Shown here piece after piece: positions 1 to 14,733 of a stretch of DNA of 39,003 nucleotides. The stretch lies in contig DF237683.1 of the NCBI GenBank assembly GCA_000708835.1, forward strand, positions 1 through 39,003, written 5' to 3'. Position 1 is the stretch's first letter, and every line of letters begins with the position of its first letter. A model generated the notes under the pieces. That model was given only the letters and a program-made list of their open reading frames with translations, had not been told where the DNA came from and searched no databases. A program made the position numbers and the translations under genes. Source of the stretch: Klebsormidium nitens (taxonomy: Eukaryota > Streptophyta > Klebsormidiophyceae > Klebsormidiales > Klebsormidiaceae).

Positions 1-21
1 GCATGTTTCTGCAAAAATGAG

Positions 22-89
22 TCCGCGACTCTTCCGCGATGGGTCCGCGCTTCCGCTCAGCTCTCCGCTATGCTTCCGCTGTCTTCCGA
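22..89. repeat. Cluster of TCCGC motifs with roughly helical spacing
   Basis: The pentamer TCCGC begins at 22, 33, 44, 52, 64 and 75, followed by a variant TCCGA at 85. Spacings are 11, 11, 8, 12, 11 and 10 bases. The bases between copies are not conserved, so this is not a simple tandem duplication. It could be a degenerate microsatellite or a set of protein-binding sites on one face of the helix. The window begins here, so its full extent is unknown. Confidence 0.5.
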
Positions 90-2099
90 TATGACCATCA
101 CACGTGAGGGCGCAGGATCTTATCACACCATGCATGATGACCAATTATCTACTACAAGATGAAAAAATTGCGTGGGTACAATATATGATAGTGAGCGGTC
201 GGTTTGCCTTTGCATGAAAGTTTGAACAAATTCAAGCCATCGAGCTGCAACCAATCCAAGTATACGAAATTGCTAGCGGCATGGCTTCAAAATGAATCCA
301 TAACACCAATAATACGAAACTTCCATCAGCGACATGAAACACATACATACCGGTTATTGATTGATTTCATCGGCGAGTCTTACTATGGCAGTTGAATGCA
401 TAGGACCTCTTGATAAGCTAGATGGCCATGTAGCTTTTGACCGATTATTGGAGAAGTGCAAGCCCAAGATGGACGTGGCACCGGCAAATCACTGTAGCGG
501 AACACGTGCATACCACCACCGAACACACTTGAGCCATTGCGGAGGCTGCCACGGAGGCACTGCCATTGACCCATTTTGGAAAGGACAGAGGCCTATTCGG
601 GGCCCGCGCACAGAGACGACATGCAGGCCTAGGATCTCGCCAAATACCTCTACGCCGTGATGCATCATCAAGGGCAAGGACCCGGCCCGGCCGGGAGGAG
701 TGGTAGACAGTTTCATCTAGCATAAAACATCACCCACGGCCGTTGATCAGATTAGCATCACCGCGCCGTAGTCGTTTGTACAGCTTACAATCAAGTCATT
801 GGCCGGGAAGTTCATACCACCACATGTACACATGATCTAACATGATGGTAACTTCCAATTTATTAACGCCCAATTAGCCGCCATGGCCGTGGAGCACGGT
901 CTCCGGCATACCCGGGATAGTTTGTTGACTCTGCAGCTTGCTACGGCTGCAAGTCATGTCCCTTGTTCTCTATTCTGAAGCTGGTCCAGTGGACATGATT
1001 CGGGGTCGTTTAAGGCATGCAGAATCATAACCGCGAATGTAGTGACTTCGGAGTCCCACCGAAGCGTTGCCGTATGGGCCATGGCGATCAGGGTTCGTAA
1101 CAGCTCCGCCAAATGACCGTTTGTCGACGCAAACTTTGGGCGTTGCGGATGAAAAAGATGAGACGTCAAAGCCCGCTACTAAGAAATTGGACCAGCGGCC
1201 TGCAAAGTGGGCACGCTTTGGCAATCAGAGCACCATGCAACGCAGAAACAGTAGCTCATGGAAGGTTCCAAGGCTGGTCTTCGGGTGAGAATATTGTGGC
1301 ACAACATATGGCTATGTAGTACGTTGAGCAAATTCATGTCAGGCATATTGTCAATCATGATTGCATTGAATATATGTGGGAAATGATTCACCATCCATTC
1401 AAACTCATAGAAATGCGTCCCGCATGCAAGCAACATCAGACGTGTCTTTCTGATGTCAGCAACGAGCTTGAGCTGTTGAGCCATGACCGTATAATTGTGT
1501 CGGACAACAGTGGGACCCTGGTTTATGATTCGACTTTGCAGAATGCCATGTACACAAACATTCACATTGGGATGTACATAGTAGGTTGGATTAACACGGT
1601 ATGCTTTGTAGACTATCAGGGGGCCAGGGCAGTCAAGGGAAGAACATCAATGCATCCAGCTCTAACTTAAGATCAAATTTTAATGAATCAAGCAGAAGAC
1701 CGCTTCAAGCTCCAATGGAAGTTTGCCAAGAGTGTTGTTACTGGTGAGGGCAAGGAAACACTAGGGATATTCCCTCCTAACAAACTCCCAAGATTGACGT
1801 GGCAGAACCGAGCTGGTTTTGTAGAAGCAAATAGATGAGTCAGCTTTGACAAGCGCAGTTTTTTGAACAAACTCCCTGCCAGAAACCTGTGCTTCAAGCA
1901 AGATCACTGATGCGACCGGTCTACCAGACATAAAGTTCCGTCTCGGGTTCAAAGGCAACCTTTAACTCTTGAGGCGTCAGATGATGGTAAAATCACAACA
2001 AAAGAACATCAGGACATTCATAGTCTGCAACCTTCAAAGTCTGTTACACTTCGCATTTGCAACACAAGATAGCAAAGTCCAAATCGACTCGAGATGATC

Positions 2100-2131
2100 C
2101 TAGTCAAGGAGTAACGTTGCTCCTTGACTAG
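2100..2131. repeat. Perfect 12-bp inverted repeat with 8-base loop
   Basis: CTAGTCAAGGAG at 2100-2111 is followed, after an 8-base spacer that itself contains AACGTT, by its exact reverse complement at 2120-2131. It would fold as a stable hairpin in RNA or extrude in DNA. It lies about 540 bases downstream of the calmodulin stop codon as calmodulin is transcribed. No run of T follows, and eukaryotic Pol II genes do not use such terminators, so no function is assigned. Confidence 0.7.
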
Positions 2132-2673
2132 AGTCTCCCATCCAGTCAGATTGCACGTACTGGAGGATCTATTAACACTCAACTTAGACAGCTCGCAACC
2201 ATAGCAGTAGGCGACCTTTCACAGCTTTAAGGCCAAGCTTGATTGAGAATTCACAGGTGGAAAGATGGCTTTGCAAAAGAAGCATTTTCTACCGCCTCAG
2301 CGCGGTATTCTCACCTTCGGGGCTTTTTGCTGCCCAACTTATCGCAAAGCTGTGTACAAAGAGAGTCGCTGGCCGCTGCTGGTTGATGCAATCCAGAATT
2401 TTTAGGGTGTCCCAAGAGTTCAGCTCTGGCAGAGACAGGGCCCGCAAGCAAGGAATGCAAGGTCAGGACTGATCTGCGAGCAAGTCCAGCGCCCAAAATC
2501 CAGAATAAGTTTGTGCAGTACGCCAGAATTGTCTGGAGATATGCCTGCATGTGGCAATGCTGATTGAACAACGTGGACCCACCTTGCCCTATCAATTGGT
2601 TTCCTGGGATAAGCTAAGCCGACCGATCACCCTTCACACTAAGCTTTTGGCTCGCTGCACCTCATACCATCAC

Positions 2674-5536
<2,863 letters not shown>

Positions 5537-7860
5537 TCATGTCACCCCAGCTGCGGCTCCGGGCAGTGGGTCCGTTGAATGCTGGCTGCTGTGGTCCAGC
5601 GGACGCTGCGCCTCCAGCTGACGCAAGCTCTCAAATAGGCCGATGCCCACGCTGACCGACAGGTTGAGGGAGCGCACATGCCGCTCGCTCATCGGAATAC
5701 GCACCAGGGCGCCCTCTCGACTAATAGCCCCTACAGCCGCTTCGGGAAAGCCTTGGGTCTCACTGCCAAAGAGGAGCCAGTCGCTCTCGCGGTACTTGAC
5801 ATCCGTGTACAGCGTCGTTGCCTTCTTGCTGAAACCAATCAGCCGCTTGGGCCCCGGCTGCATGGAAGTAGAGGGGATCAGGTCGAATAACAGGCTGACA
5901 ACGAGCAGGTGCAGCACGCAGGAGGCAGTGTTGGGAGGAGCACCAAATCACGAAGTAAATTGGGGTTCGCATATCCAGGGCGGCCGCTGTTTGAAGAGGC
6001 CGTAGCGATCCCCTAGATATTAATGCCCATTGCAAGCCATGGCACACTTTTGCGACTGTAATGGCTACAAGAGAGTAGGCTCACAAGAAGCACGGACAGA
6101 GATGATGCGGTCAAGTGCTATCGACTTCACATTGCTACCTTGGGCGATGCACAGGTATGACGGGTCTGCTTTAAGGCGAATGGTGAAAGTTCAAACACTG
6201 AGATACTCATTCAGCGATGCCCTCAGCAATATAGTACCAACATGGCACTTCATTGACACGGTGAGGCAAGAGAGTGCCTGCATAAGGGACACCATGGCGA
6301 GCTGGTTCGACTAGACAGTGCAAAGAGTGTAACTGCCATCTTCTCGCCTGACCGGCGGCCCCCTTTCAAGCCCAAGGTGGGGGAAAGGGCTGGGCGCCCA
6401 CCTGGGTGTGGTAGTAGTCCATGAACGCAGCCCAGGACGAGTGGACGGCCACGCACACGTAGCTGGAGGGGCAGGGGGGCCGCGTGTCAAGGAAAAACGT
6501 GGACAGCAAGGACACCTGAAAGAGGAGCGGGCAGCCGCAGCTGCCTGAGCAGACGCAGACATTCATTCAGCAGACAGTGTATGGAGAGCGTAGGATACGG
6601 CCAGTAGTCCAGGCCCGCGCGCTTGAGCTTGGCGTCGTCCAGCTGGAACCCCATGGGCTGCGAGGGGGCAAGGACGGGGGGGCAGCTCAGAGGCAGCATC
6701 CCCTGGTTCAGGCACCAGGGGACAACACAAAGCTGATAGAAGCACACACAAGGATGATAGTTGTCCAGACTCTCTGTCAAATTTGCAAAGCACTGGCATC
6801 AGCTCTAAGCTGCAGAATGGACAGTGATTGGCTGGGGGCGCTCAGGCTGCCCCCTTGCTCGCCAAGGCGACAACCTTGCCGGGGTCACTGGCAGCTCTTA
6901 GATGAATGTGGGACAAAGGTGCGGGGGAGGTACCTCCACCAGGTGCAGGCGCACCCCCGCGGCTGCGCAGGTGCGGGCAATGGAGCCCGCATTGCCTGGA
7001 ATCTGGGGAAACAGAATGGTAAGGCATCAGCCACAAAGAGGAAGCTAATGCACCGCCACCAATGGCCCGCTCAATCCTCAGTAGCCGGCCAACTGTGCAC
7101 AGAGGAGGCGCCTGATGTTGCCCCCTGTTGGTGCCCACCACCAGGCAGTCTGAGAAAGGCGGCCCCAGTGGTCCCGGTTCCCTTGATAAGAACGTGCAAT
7201 GCACCCGGTGCCCCTGCTGAGTGTTACAGCAGGAAGGTGAGGCGGTACGCACGTACTTCAAGCCAGCTGCACTGCATTCAAGGACAGGCAAGATAGTTCC
7301 ATGATGCTAGAGGGCCCCTACCTGCGGAGAGACCAGCACAACATTGAGAGCGGAGTGAGCCTCGGTGCCCCCCTCCTCAAGCCTCCAGCGCACCTCACTT
7401 ACGGGGCTGCTGCTGTTACCGCCAGCACCACCACCACTCCCATCGTCACTGGTGCTGCAGCGACAGGGGGGCCCTGCACAAGCAGAGGGGGGCCGCCATC
7501 AAGACGTCGCAAGCCAGGGCCAGAAGGGGAGGCTGGGCCAGCCTGTCTCACATATAAGTGCTGCACATGCTGCCTGCAATCTCATTGCACATGCCATGGC
7601 GCCAGTGGCTGTAGCTAGCTCTGGTGACCCCTACCCTGAGTAGTGGGCAGTCCGCTCGGCCATGCCCAGCGCTGGCGGGGCTGCAGCTGTTGCGGCGTCA
7701 GCCTGGCATGCCGGCACCGCAGGGCAGCCCCCCCAAGTGTGAGCAGCCCCACTCGGTCGGAGCGCAGCTGGCGGGAGGGGGTGCTCAGCACCAGGCTAGT
7801 CTCAGCAGGGAGCCAGGAGCCAAGAGTGGACAGGCCCTTGCTTAGAGCAGTGGCGGGCAT
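5537..7860 (-). CDS. trmL: TrmL-type tRNA (cytidine/uridine-34 2'-O)-methyltransferase, probably organellar
   Basis: SPOUT-family enzyme that transfers a methyl group from S-adenosylmethionine to the ribose 2'-OH at the tRNA wobble position. Exons (-) are 7635-7860, 7322-7473, 6934-7002, 6599-6657, 6402-6462 and 5537-5857, giving 888 nt and 295 residues. The catalytic domain begins at NVVLVSPQIPGNAGSIARTC. It continues through GFQLDDAKLKRAGLDYWPY and ends with the SPOUT knot motifs LLFGSETQGFP and RSLNLSVSVGIGLFE. About 125 residues precede it, rich in Arg, Ser and Leu but poor in acidic residues at the start, which looks like a transit peptide plus linker. Bacterial TrmL is about 155 residues. 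The closest type I recall is the Arabidopsis SpoU protein At4g15520. All junctions are in phase. The ATG at 7860 is the first in-frame Met; the N-terminal exon is less certain than the core. The last intron (5858-6401) is the longest. Confidence 0.9.
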
Positions 7861-8474
7861 CGGGGCAGGGAGGAAAGGAGAGGGGCTCAACAGCAGGCAG
7901 CTCCGAAAGAGGGGGCCAGCTACTGAGCTAGATGAGTCTGACCACCATTCCTGGATGCTCTCTAAAGTTTTGGAATTCTAGGCGAAGGTAGGATTCTAAT
8001 TTCTAGGACTCGGAGGTTCAAACTTCCAAGTTCGTCCTGGATCATGATGTGAAGCTAGAACTTTGCAGATCGACAAAGAAACAGCATATTCATGATCATT
8101 CCAGCCAGTTATAGCGCTCCAGGTTCTGGATATAGGAAATGGTGAGTTTGGAACGGTGATTTCTGAGTTTGGGCTACTACCGGTAGTACTAGAGGCTAGG
8201 TAGGTGCTAGGGTGGCGTGTTTTGAGATGTATAAGCGATATTATAAAAATCCATAAGTCCGCGAAAATCGAGACCATACGCGTGCGCCTTGCACCGATGT
8301 TGACTGTAGCAGAGCTCTATGTACAATATTATAATATCACTGATATCAGGCGATCCGTATCCTGCCGGCCTGTTTTCCCATTGCACTTGCAAAGTTGCAT
8401 GAGCCAAGTTGTGGTGCAACTTCAGGAGGCGATCGTGGTAGGAATCAGAAGAGCTTTGCTCGCGTTCCGTGGCC
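7861..8474. promoter_or_regulatory. Divergent intergenic region between the TrmL-like and RING/UBA genes
   Basis: These 614 bases separate two start codons facing away from each other, so both promoters should lie here. The stretch around 8220-8350 is AT-rich (for example TATTATAATATC near 8327) compared with the GC-rich genes. No clear TATA box at a fixed distance from either start can be named. No coding frame is recognised. Confidence 0.4.
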
Positions 8475-11400
8475 ATGGTGTACCCAAAGCAGCCGCCCCC
8501 CCCGGGCGCTGTGGACAGCTTGAAGGACAAGGTGTTGGCGCTGCATGACTACGAGGGCACGTGCGGCCTCTGCCTGGAGCCGTGCGACAGCACTCAAGAC
8601 GAGCTCAACGCTCTGTCGTGCACCTTTGAGCCGTGCCCCTCGCCGTCTATCTATCATCAGTCCTGCTTGGAGGCCTACCTCAAGAGCATACGCCTGGACA
8701 AGTGAGGCCACAGGGGGCGCGTGTGCCTGGGTGTTGGCAGGCTGGCACACATTGCGGCCGCAGGGTTGACACATTTCTGCAATGAATCAGTTTCAAGAAT
8801 CTTGAATTGCAATGTGCACGTGGTGCAGCTTGAGAACCATCAACCCTGTCTTCAGAAGGTTAGCTAGGCAATCTGGTTGCTTGATCGGCCCTGTGCGGAA
8901 CACGTGCTATCTTAGGGCCCACAATGCATTGTCAATTGCTGCTTTTCATATGTGCAGGCAACGAAAAACAGGGTTTGCATGCCCCCGGAATTGCGGCAAG
9001 GCGGCAAAGGGAGAGAAGGCGTGCCCAGGGCGGGTAAGTTGGGCATCCAATGTGGGTTCTTCCGTGGCAGCGCATGCTTTCACCCTGTGCATTAGTCCCA
9101 TGGTATGCTCTGCTTGCCACGTTGGGGCCAACAATTCTGGCTTCCCCTGCCAGCCAGGGCATGTTTGACCGGTGGGCACATTGTGCAGGTTTCCAAGTCG
9201 CACCCTATTTATGCACGGAATGACAACAGGTACGCTGGACGGGTGCCTCTCAGGACCGCATGGATCTCGCCCTTGCCCTGTGTTGCTGCCCTGCCAATGT
9301 CCCGTACAGCTCAGCTGGTGATGGCCCGCTAGATGCATTGCATGAGCTGCTGTCCCATGTGGCTCCATCCCCTTGCTGCATTGCCACTCTGTTGCCCATC
9401 TGGCGCTGGTGCGTGCAGCAAGAAGCGGCGGAAGGCCAAGATGCCGGACCAGCTCGTGGTGCCCCCCCCAGCAGCAGCAGCAGGCAAGAAGCCGCCCCTG
9501 CCCAAGATGTCTCCCAAGGGCGAGGAGAAGAGCCCGGGCGAGGAGGCGGGCAAAGTGGTGGCCCTGGTGCGCGGGGAGCGGGGCGGGGGCAGCAAGGCGG
9601 TGCCCATTCTGGTGGTCAACAGCGCCAAGCAGCAAGCGGCGGCCGCACACGAGGAGGCGCGCGCAGAGGTGCTGCTCATCCGCGCGCGCAGCGCTGCCAG
9701 CAAAGAGGGCAGCCGTACAGACGACAAGGGGGCCCAGCAGAAGAAGGGGGAGGCCGAGGCGGACGAGGAGTATGCGCCCCCGCGGGGGCCAGCCTCCCTG
9801 GCCGACTTTGCAGTGTCTATAACAAAGGTCAAGGGCCGCAAGGGCACGCCCGCGACTGGCTCGGCCCCCGAAGCAAAAAAGAGCAAGGAAGAGGTGAGCG
9901 GCACCTGGGGGGCAGGGGAAGGAGGGACAGCGGGGCTGAGCAGGATATGCAGTAAGGAGCCTCCGCAGAAGAAATTCTGAAGCTTTCATGGACAGGGTTG
10001 ATTAGCGAACAAGTGCATTGCAGTGAGCCAGACGAGCCAGAGTTAGATTCCAAGGGAGGCACAAAGCAAAGGCCCGAGGCAAATGCCAGTTGCTTACTGC
10101 TGTTGCATCTGCTTTTGCTGCGCCAGGTACCAGCCATTGCTCCACCTGAGGGCCCACCCGCTGTTGTGGAGGCTGCGCCTGCCCCTCCCGCGAATGGGGC
10201 GCTGCAGGCCGGCCCTGATGCCGCCTTTGAGGCCCCTCCCTCTCCCAAAGTAGAGGAGAGCCCACGCAAGGCACTCACTGATGGCCCCCGACAAGAGGAG
10301 GCTGCCAAGACCTTGAGGTGAGGCGCGCCAGTCAAACTATTGCAACTGCTGCATCCATGTGTGTGACTCCTGCAAAGTAAGTTCTCAGCATACGGTCGCA
10401 TGTCCATTGTTGGCGTGTGGCTGATGCGCTTGTCGTTCCATGAGCGCGTGTGCTCCTTGTTGCTCTGGCAGGAGCCCCAGCAAGAGCCAGCGCAAGCACC
10501 AGCAGCGGCTAGCCGCTCGTCACCTGCGCGAGAAGCAGGACGCGGGCCTGCGCACCAAGGAGGGGGGCATTGGGGCCCTCCAAGCGGGCATCTCCTCCGC
10601 CAGTAATGCCACAGTGGTGCCGTCGTCCGCTCTGCAGCAGCCACTAGAGACCGTGCAAGAGACAGCCGCCTTTCCGCCTCTGCCGTCCTCCAAGCCTGTT
10701 GCCCCCCCGCCGTTGGTGCCCGCCCTCCCGGCCTTGCGCCTCACGCCGCCCCCCGCAAAGGACGACCCCATGCCAGAGCCCCCGGTGGCAGCGGCCCCAG
10801 GGCCGGAGGTGACCCTGGGCCAGGCCGACGGGCAGGCCGGGCGGGGCCAGTGGAGCACCGCCTGCGAGGCTGCCCTGCGGGAGCGCAAGATCCAGGTCCA
10901 CGCGGCGCAGCTCCAAGGGTGAGGGATTGCCCCTCCTTCCCGTGCATGCCATCAGGCTCGCCGCCCTTCCTGGAGCTGCTGCTCTGTGCGATGCTGCTGG
11001 CACTGCCACCGCCCAAGCTGCTGCCTTTGCCCCTCCTTGCCGCTGACGGTCGCCTCGGTTTTGCCCCCTGTCTCCCCCAGGCTGGGCTACTTTTCGGAGG
11101 TGCAGTGTGTGGCGGCAGTGCGCGCCTGCGGGGCGGACCTCGGCCGCTGCTGCGACTGGCTGCTCTCCGGCGGGACCAAGGGGCCCGCTACCCCGCCCCA
11201 GCTGGTGAGCACAGTGGCCTTACCCTCGCAGACAAATGTGTTCAAGCCGTTCCTGCTTCTCGTTCCTGTGTCAATTGAGTACACAAGCTCTTACATGCCC
11301 TCTCTCTTCGAGAGACAGGCTTGGTACGTCTGTCTTCTTACTCTTTCCCCCTTGTGGCTCACTGCTCGTTGCGCTGTGCTGTGCAGGACATCAGTGCGGA

Positions 11401-13089
11401 GCTGTCCCGCCTGGCGGACCTTGCTGCGGCGGGCCCCATGACCCAGGTATGCGCCATTTGACACTTTGTTCAGCCAGCGTTGCATACTGCTAGCGACTCT
11501 TGCTGCACAATGGGCTTATGCGCTAGCGTCCTCGACCCAAGTGGATTGCTGCCGAGTCTGTGCCTCGTCTGTGCCTGCTTTTCTGACGATCGGCCTCCCG
11601 TGCCAGTACGGCACCACTGTGTAGCCGCCTCGTTCTCTGTCCGTTGTCCTGTCTGGGTGACCCTCTTCCGCTGCTCCCCTCGCCCCTACTCTCACCATCT
11701 CCTGCGCGTACCCACAGGCGACTCTGGAAGCTGCTGTGTTGCGCTGCCAGGGCGACATTGACGCGGCGCTGCGGCCTGCGTCGGGCGCTGCGGGGCCCCT
11801 CCCTGCGCCGCCCATGTCCATCGTGACCACCCCGGCGCTCTCGGTGGTGGCCCCGCCCGTGGCGGCAGTCAGCCCGGGGGCCGCCTCCGAGTTCGGCGCC
11901 ATCAGCCGGCCCAGCAGCAGCAGCAGCAACAGGAGCGCAGGTACGACAAACAGACCCCAAAGAGCCGGCGGCCCCACGGCTGCTCTCCATGCGCCAAGCA
12001 CCTCCGCTGCTCGCCTGTGTCCTGGTAGGCTGCGGCGACCAAGAACTCCTCATTGTCCGCTGCTCCGCTGTCCGGGCCCTCTCTCATGTTGTCCGCTGTC
12101 CGTGTTGCGCAGGCTCCCCCTGGGGCGGCCTGGACAGCCGCGGCAGCAGCAGCGAGGCCAGCAGTTTCTTCAGCACGTCCGCGTGGGGCAGCCTCGGCCC
12201 CTCGCTCGTGCCCAGCCCGCCCTCGCAGCCCGACGCCGGCGCCGCCTTCAGCCCCTTCGGCGGGGGCTTCCCCTCGGAGCTGTTGCGGTCCAGCTCGCTG
12301 CGCGCCGACCCTGCCCCGCCCCGCAGCACGCCTGCGTGGCCCATCCCAGAGGGCGGCCCCGACGGCGGGGGGGGGGACTCGTTCTGCAGCCGAGACGGGT
12401 CGTTTTTGAGCCGGGGCGGCGACCCGTTTGGCAGCTTTGGCGTGCGCAGTGCCAGCAGCGTGGAGGCGTGGAGCCTGTCGGACCTGTCGGACCCGGACAG
12501 CGCGGACAGCGCGCTCAGCGAGGCGCACCAGAGCACCGTCACCTCGGTGGCCGCCGCCGTGCTGCAGGACAGCTTCGACGACCCCGTCCCACCCGCCCCG
12601 CCCGCGCCCGGCTACAGTGCGCCGTTCCCGCCCCCTGCGCTGTGGGCCGGCCACTACCAGGACGGGCCACACATGCCGCAGCGCATGGCGCAGCTCGGGA
12701 CGATAGGGCACCCGCAAACGGGGTTCAAGCACGGCAACCCTGGAGAGAGGACCGGGCCGCACTTCAAGACATACGGCCCCAACGAGCCTCCCCCTGCGCT
12801 GTGGGGCTTCAACGGGATTGCTCCTCCGCAGCCTCACCCCGGCTTTGGAGACCACGGTTTCTTTGGGGGGCCGGGGCGGGCCCCCGGGATGCCAGCCGGG
12901 TATGGTCGGCAGGCGGGCCCGAGCGGCCCCCTGGGGGAGGGCGGCCAGTATGCGGCCAATGGGCGGCAGCCACGCGGGATGCAGTGGCGGGACGTGGGGC
13001 CCGGGCGGGGGTTCGGCCCCGAGGGGCCGCACCACTGGGCGGATCAAGATCGGCTGGTGACCCAGCTGTTGTCGCAACTGCTGGTGTGA
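8475..13089 (+). CDS. Large RING-like zinc-finger and UBA-like protein (946 aa), putative ubiquitin-pathway factor
   Basis: Ten exons: 8475-8701, 8958-9033, 9189-9229, 9419-9893, 10127-10317, 10472-10918, 11081-11204, 11387-11446, 11718-11940 and 12113-13089, total 2841 nt with all phases matching. Residues about 28-101 form a cysteine-rich module: C30-x2-C33, C49, C54, YHQSC with H61 and C64, then C84-x3-C88 and C98. This resembles a variant RING or PHD-like finger, followed by KSHPIYARND and a KKRRKAK basic stretch. A lysine-rich linker follows. A UBA-like helical segment (GYFSEVQCVAAVRACGADLG) lies at about 486-527, and a second partial one (AAVLRCQGDIDAALR) at about 550. The last 325 residues are low-complexity Gly/Pro/Ser, with a Ser-Asp stretch near WSLSDLSDPDSADSALSE. 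The finger plus UBA suggests a ubiquitin ligase or adaptor, but I do not recognise a named family. The ATG has a good GCCATGG context. Confidence 0.8.
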
Positions 13090-14733
13090 CAGCTCGGGGC
13101 GGTGCTACAAGCTGCCCCCGTACATTGTAGGCCTTAGCAAGGTGCGTAAAAGGGTCGGGTAGGGAGTTGCCATGCGTGTGCATGTGTACAGAAGCAGTCG
13201 TTATCCTAACCCTGTCACTGGTTTCGGCACATACACAAAAGGTAGGCCCACTTAGATCCACAGCTGGCTTTTGGATTCGGCCATGTTTGGATAGACCACT
13301 AGCTTCGGTTGTTGATAGTTTGGCCGTTTGCAGAACATATGTATAAATAACAGACTCTCTTATATCGTTTCGCGTGGTGACCTTCAGTCATGTAACGCCT
13401 TTGAGCTTACTAAGTGTCAGTCCCCGTACTTCCTGGCCTTGCATGAGGCACGCTCAATGTTTGCAGATGGTAAGTCGACTTTGAAAGTGAGACGGCCAGC
13501 TTGCACAAGTAGGTGCATGTTTTCATGTGAGCCTGGCCACCACTGATGCTGGCCGGTTATCCATGTCCCGCCTTGCTGCTGCAACTTTGAGAAATCTCAC
13601 ACCAGCCTGCAGTTATTGAACTCGATATAAAGTTTGTGCATGCCACAAGGCCCACGCCCACATGCATGATTTCGAGCTCGATCAAATGGTGGTTGTATGC
13701 GTCCAAAGCGATCTCAGTCAATCCCTTCCCGGCCCGGCGGCGTTGCAAGTCAGAAAACTTTCCGCGTTTGCAGGGATCATTTACTCGCACATACATCGGG
13801 AGCCATGCAGACGAAAAAAGATCGGATGGCCCCCCCACGCGAACTAGGATATATGCATGCGTGGATTGGAGAGTTGCTTTGACAACACTCTGGCGGCTTG
13901 TTCATGCATGCAAGTCAATACGTCCAGCACATGTTCCTAGGAGGAAAATTTCCTAGGAGACAATACCCTTGCATCTTTGATGTTAGAGGGGAGAGTTAGA
14001 AAATTACGAACTTTCCTCAATATGCAGGATGTTATTGAATTAAAGTACACAGTAGGAAAGTATGTACACTTAAGCTTTACAATAAGAGCGGGTTTAGGTT
14101 AGAGTTTCAAATAAAGACAGTCGTACCGACTTAGCCGACGGCTCCGAACTGACGTCAAATCAACTAAATCTAACTCTATACGTCCATCATTGTCATATAC
14201 CGCTTAATACGGAGCCCTTACTGATTCAGCGTGCTAGGTTTTGTTTACATGGACTGTAATCCTCTGTCTTGAGAGTCCTGCCGCCATGGAAGAATCATAA
14301 ATAATTTATAAGCTCTTATAAGCTATACGATGAAGGATCTCGAGCATGCCAGAATCAGAGGGCATGCCAGGGCTGCGGATACATCACACGGTTTGGAGTC
14401 TCTCGGAATGAGTCTAGACTCTAGATAATGGACTCAATCGTCAGCTCTTTGTTCCGGCAATTGCCATGTACACGTGCTCCATCATGCGTGGAACGTGGCG
14501 GGTATGCTGCAACAAAGCAGCTAGCAGTCCGGACAACTCAGTCAAGGGTCGATGCAAACACTGCATGAACCGGCAGGCTTGGCTGCCCGCTGTGCTACAC
14601 AATCATACCATGACGGTTAACTGGCTGCAATGGCAGGTCCCGGAGCCACTGAACATTGAGTATCTTCACGTGCATGCGGCATCAAGCACCATGGGCACAC
14701 TGTGTGCAGGCCCGCCCATGCATGTGATTGCAT
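13090..14733. other. Intergenic region between convergent genes
   Basis: Two genes converge on this 1.6-kb stretch, so it should carry both 3' ends. It is AT-richer than the genes. Small structures seen are a direct repeat of TTATAAGCT at 14306-14314 and 14316-14324, a short dyad TTCCTAGGAGGAAAATTTCC near 13937-13956, and repeated GCATGC/CATGCA words near 13855 and 13905. No protein family is recognised in any frame, and no tRNA is seen. Confidence 0.5.

Larger units (their letters stand above)
1..2673. other. Intergenic region, no recognised gene
   Basis: Both strands hold only short open frames with no recognisable protein family. The longest are about 100 codons from the first ATG on the minus strand near 1179-1490, and about 98 codons on the plus strand over the same bases (1374-1670). 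A 51-codon ATG frame at 1683-1838 (+) has fairly balanced amino-acid composition but no match I know. The stretch also carries a TCCGC cluster (22-89) and a perfect short inverted repeat (2100-2131), listed separately. I see no tRNA, rRNA or transposase. Confidence 0.6.

Noticed and set aside
1179-1565. 128-codon minus-strand frame and an overlapping plus-strand frame
   Set aside because: The minus frame has no ATG at its start, no known family, and both strands are open over the same bases, so neither can be supported as a gene.
6577-7296. 239-codon plus-strand open frame
   Set aside because: Crosses exons and introns of the TrmL gene on the opposite strand and has no recognisable domain.
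8946-9989. 347-codon open frame on the minus strand
   Set aside because: Lies antisense to exons 2-4 of the RING/UBA gene; composition is that of a GC-rich shadow frame, and no family motif is present.
11736-13130. 464-codon plus frame and 391-codon minus frame over the last RING/UBA exon
   Set aside because: Both are out of frame with the exon structure that joins in phase; they are rich in Arg, Pro, Ala and Gly, as expected for shadows of GC-rich coding DNA.
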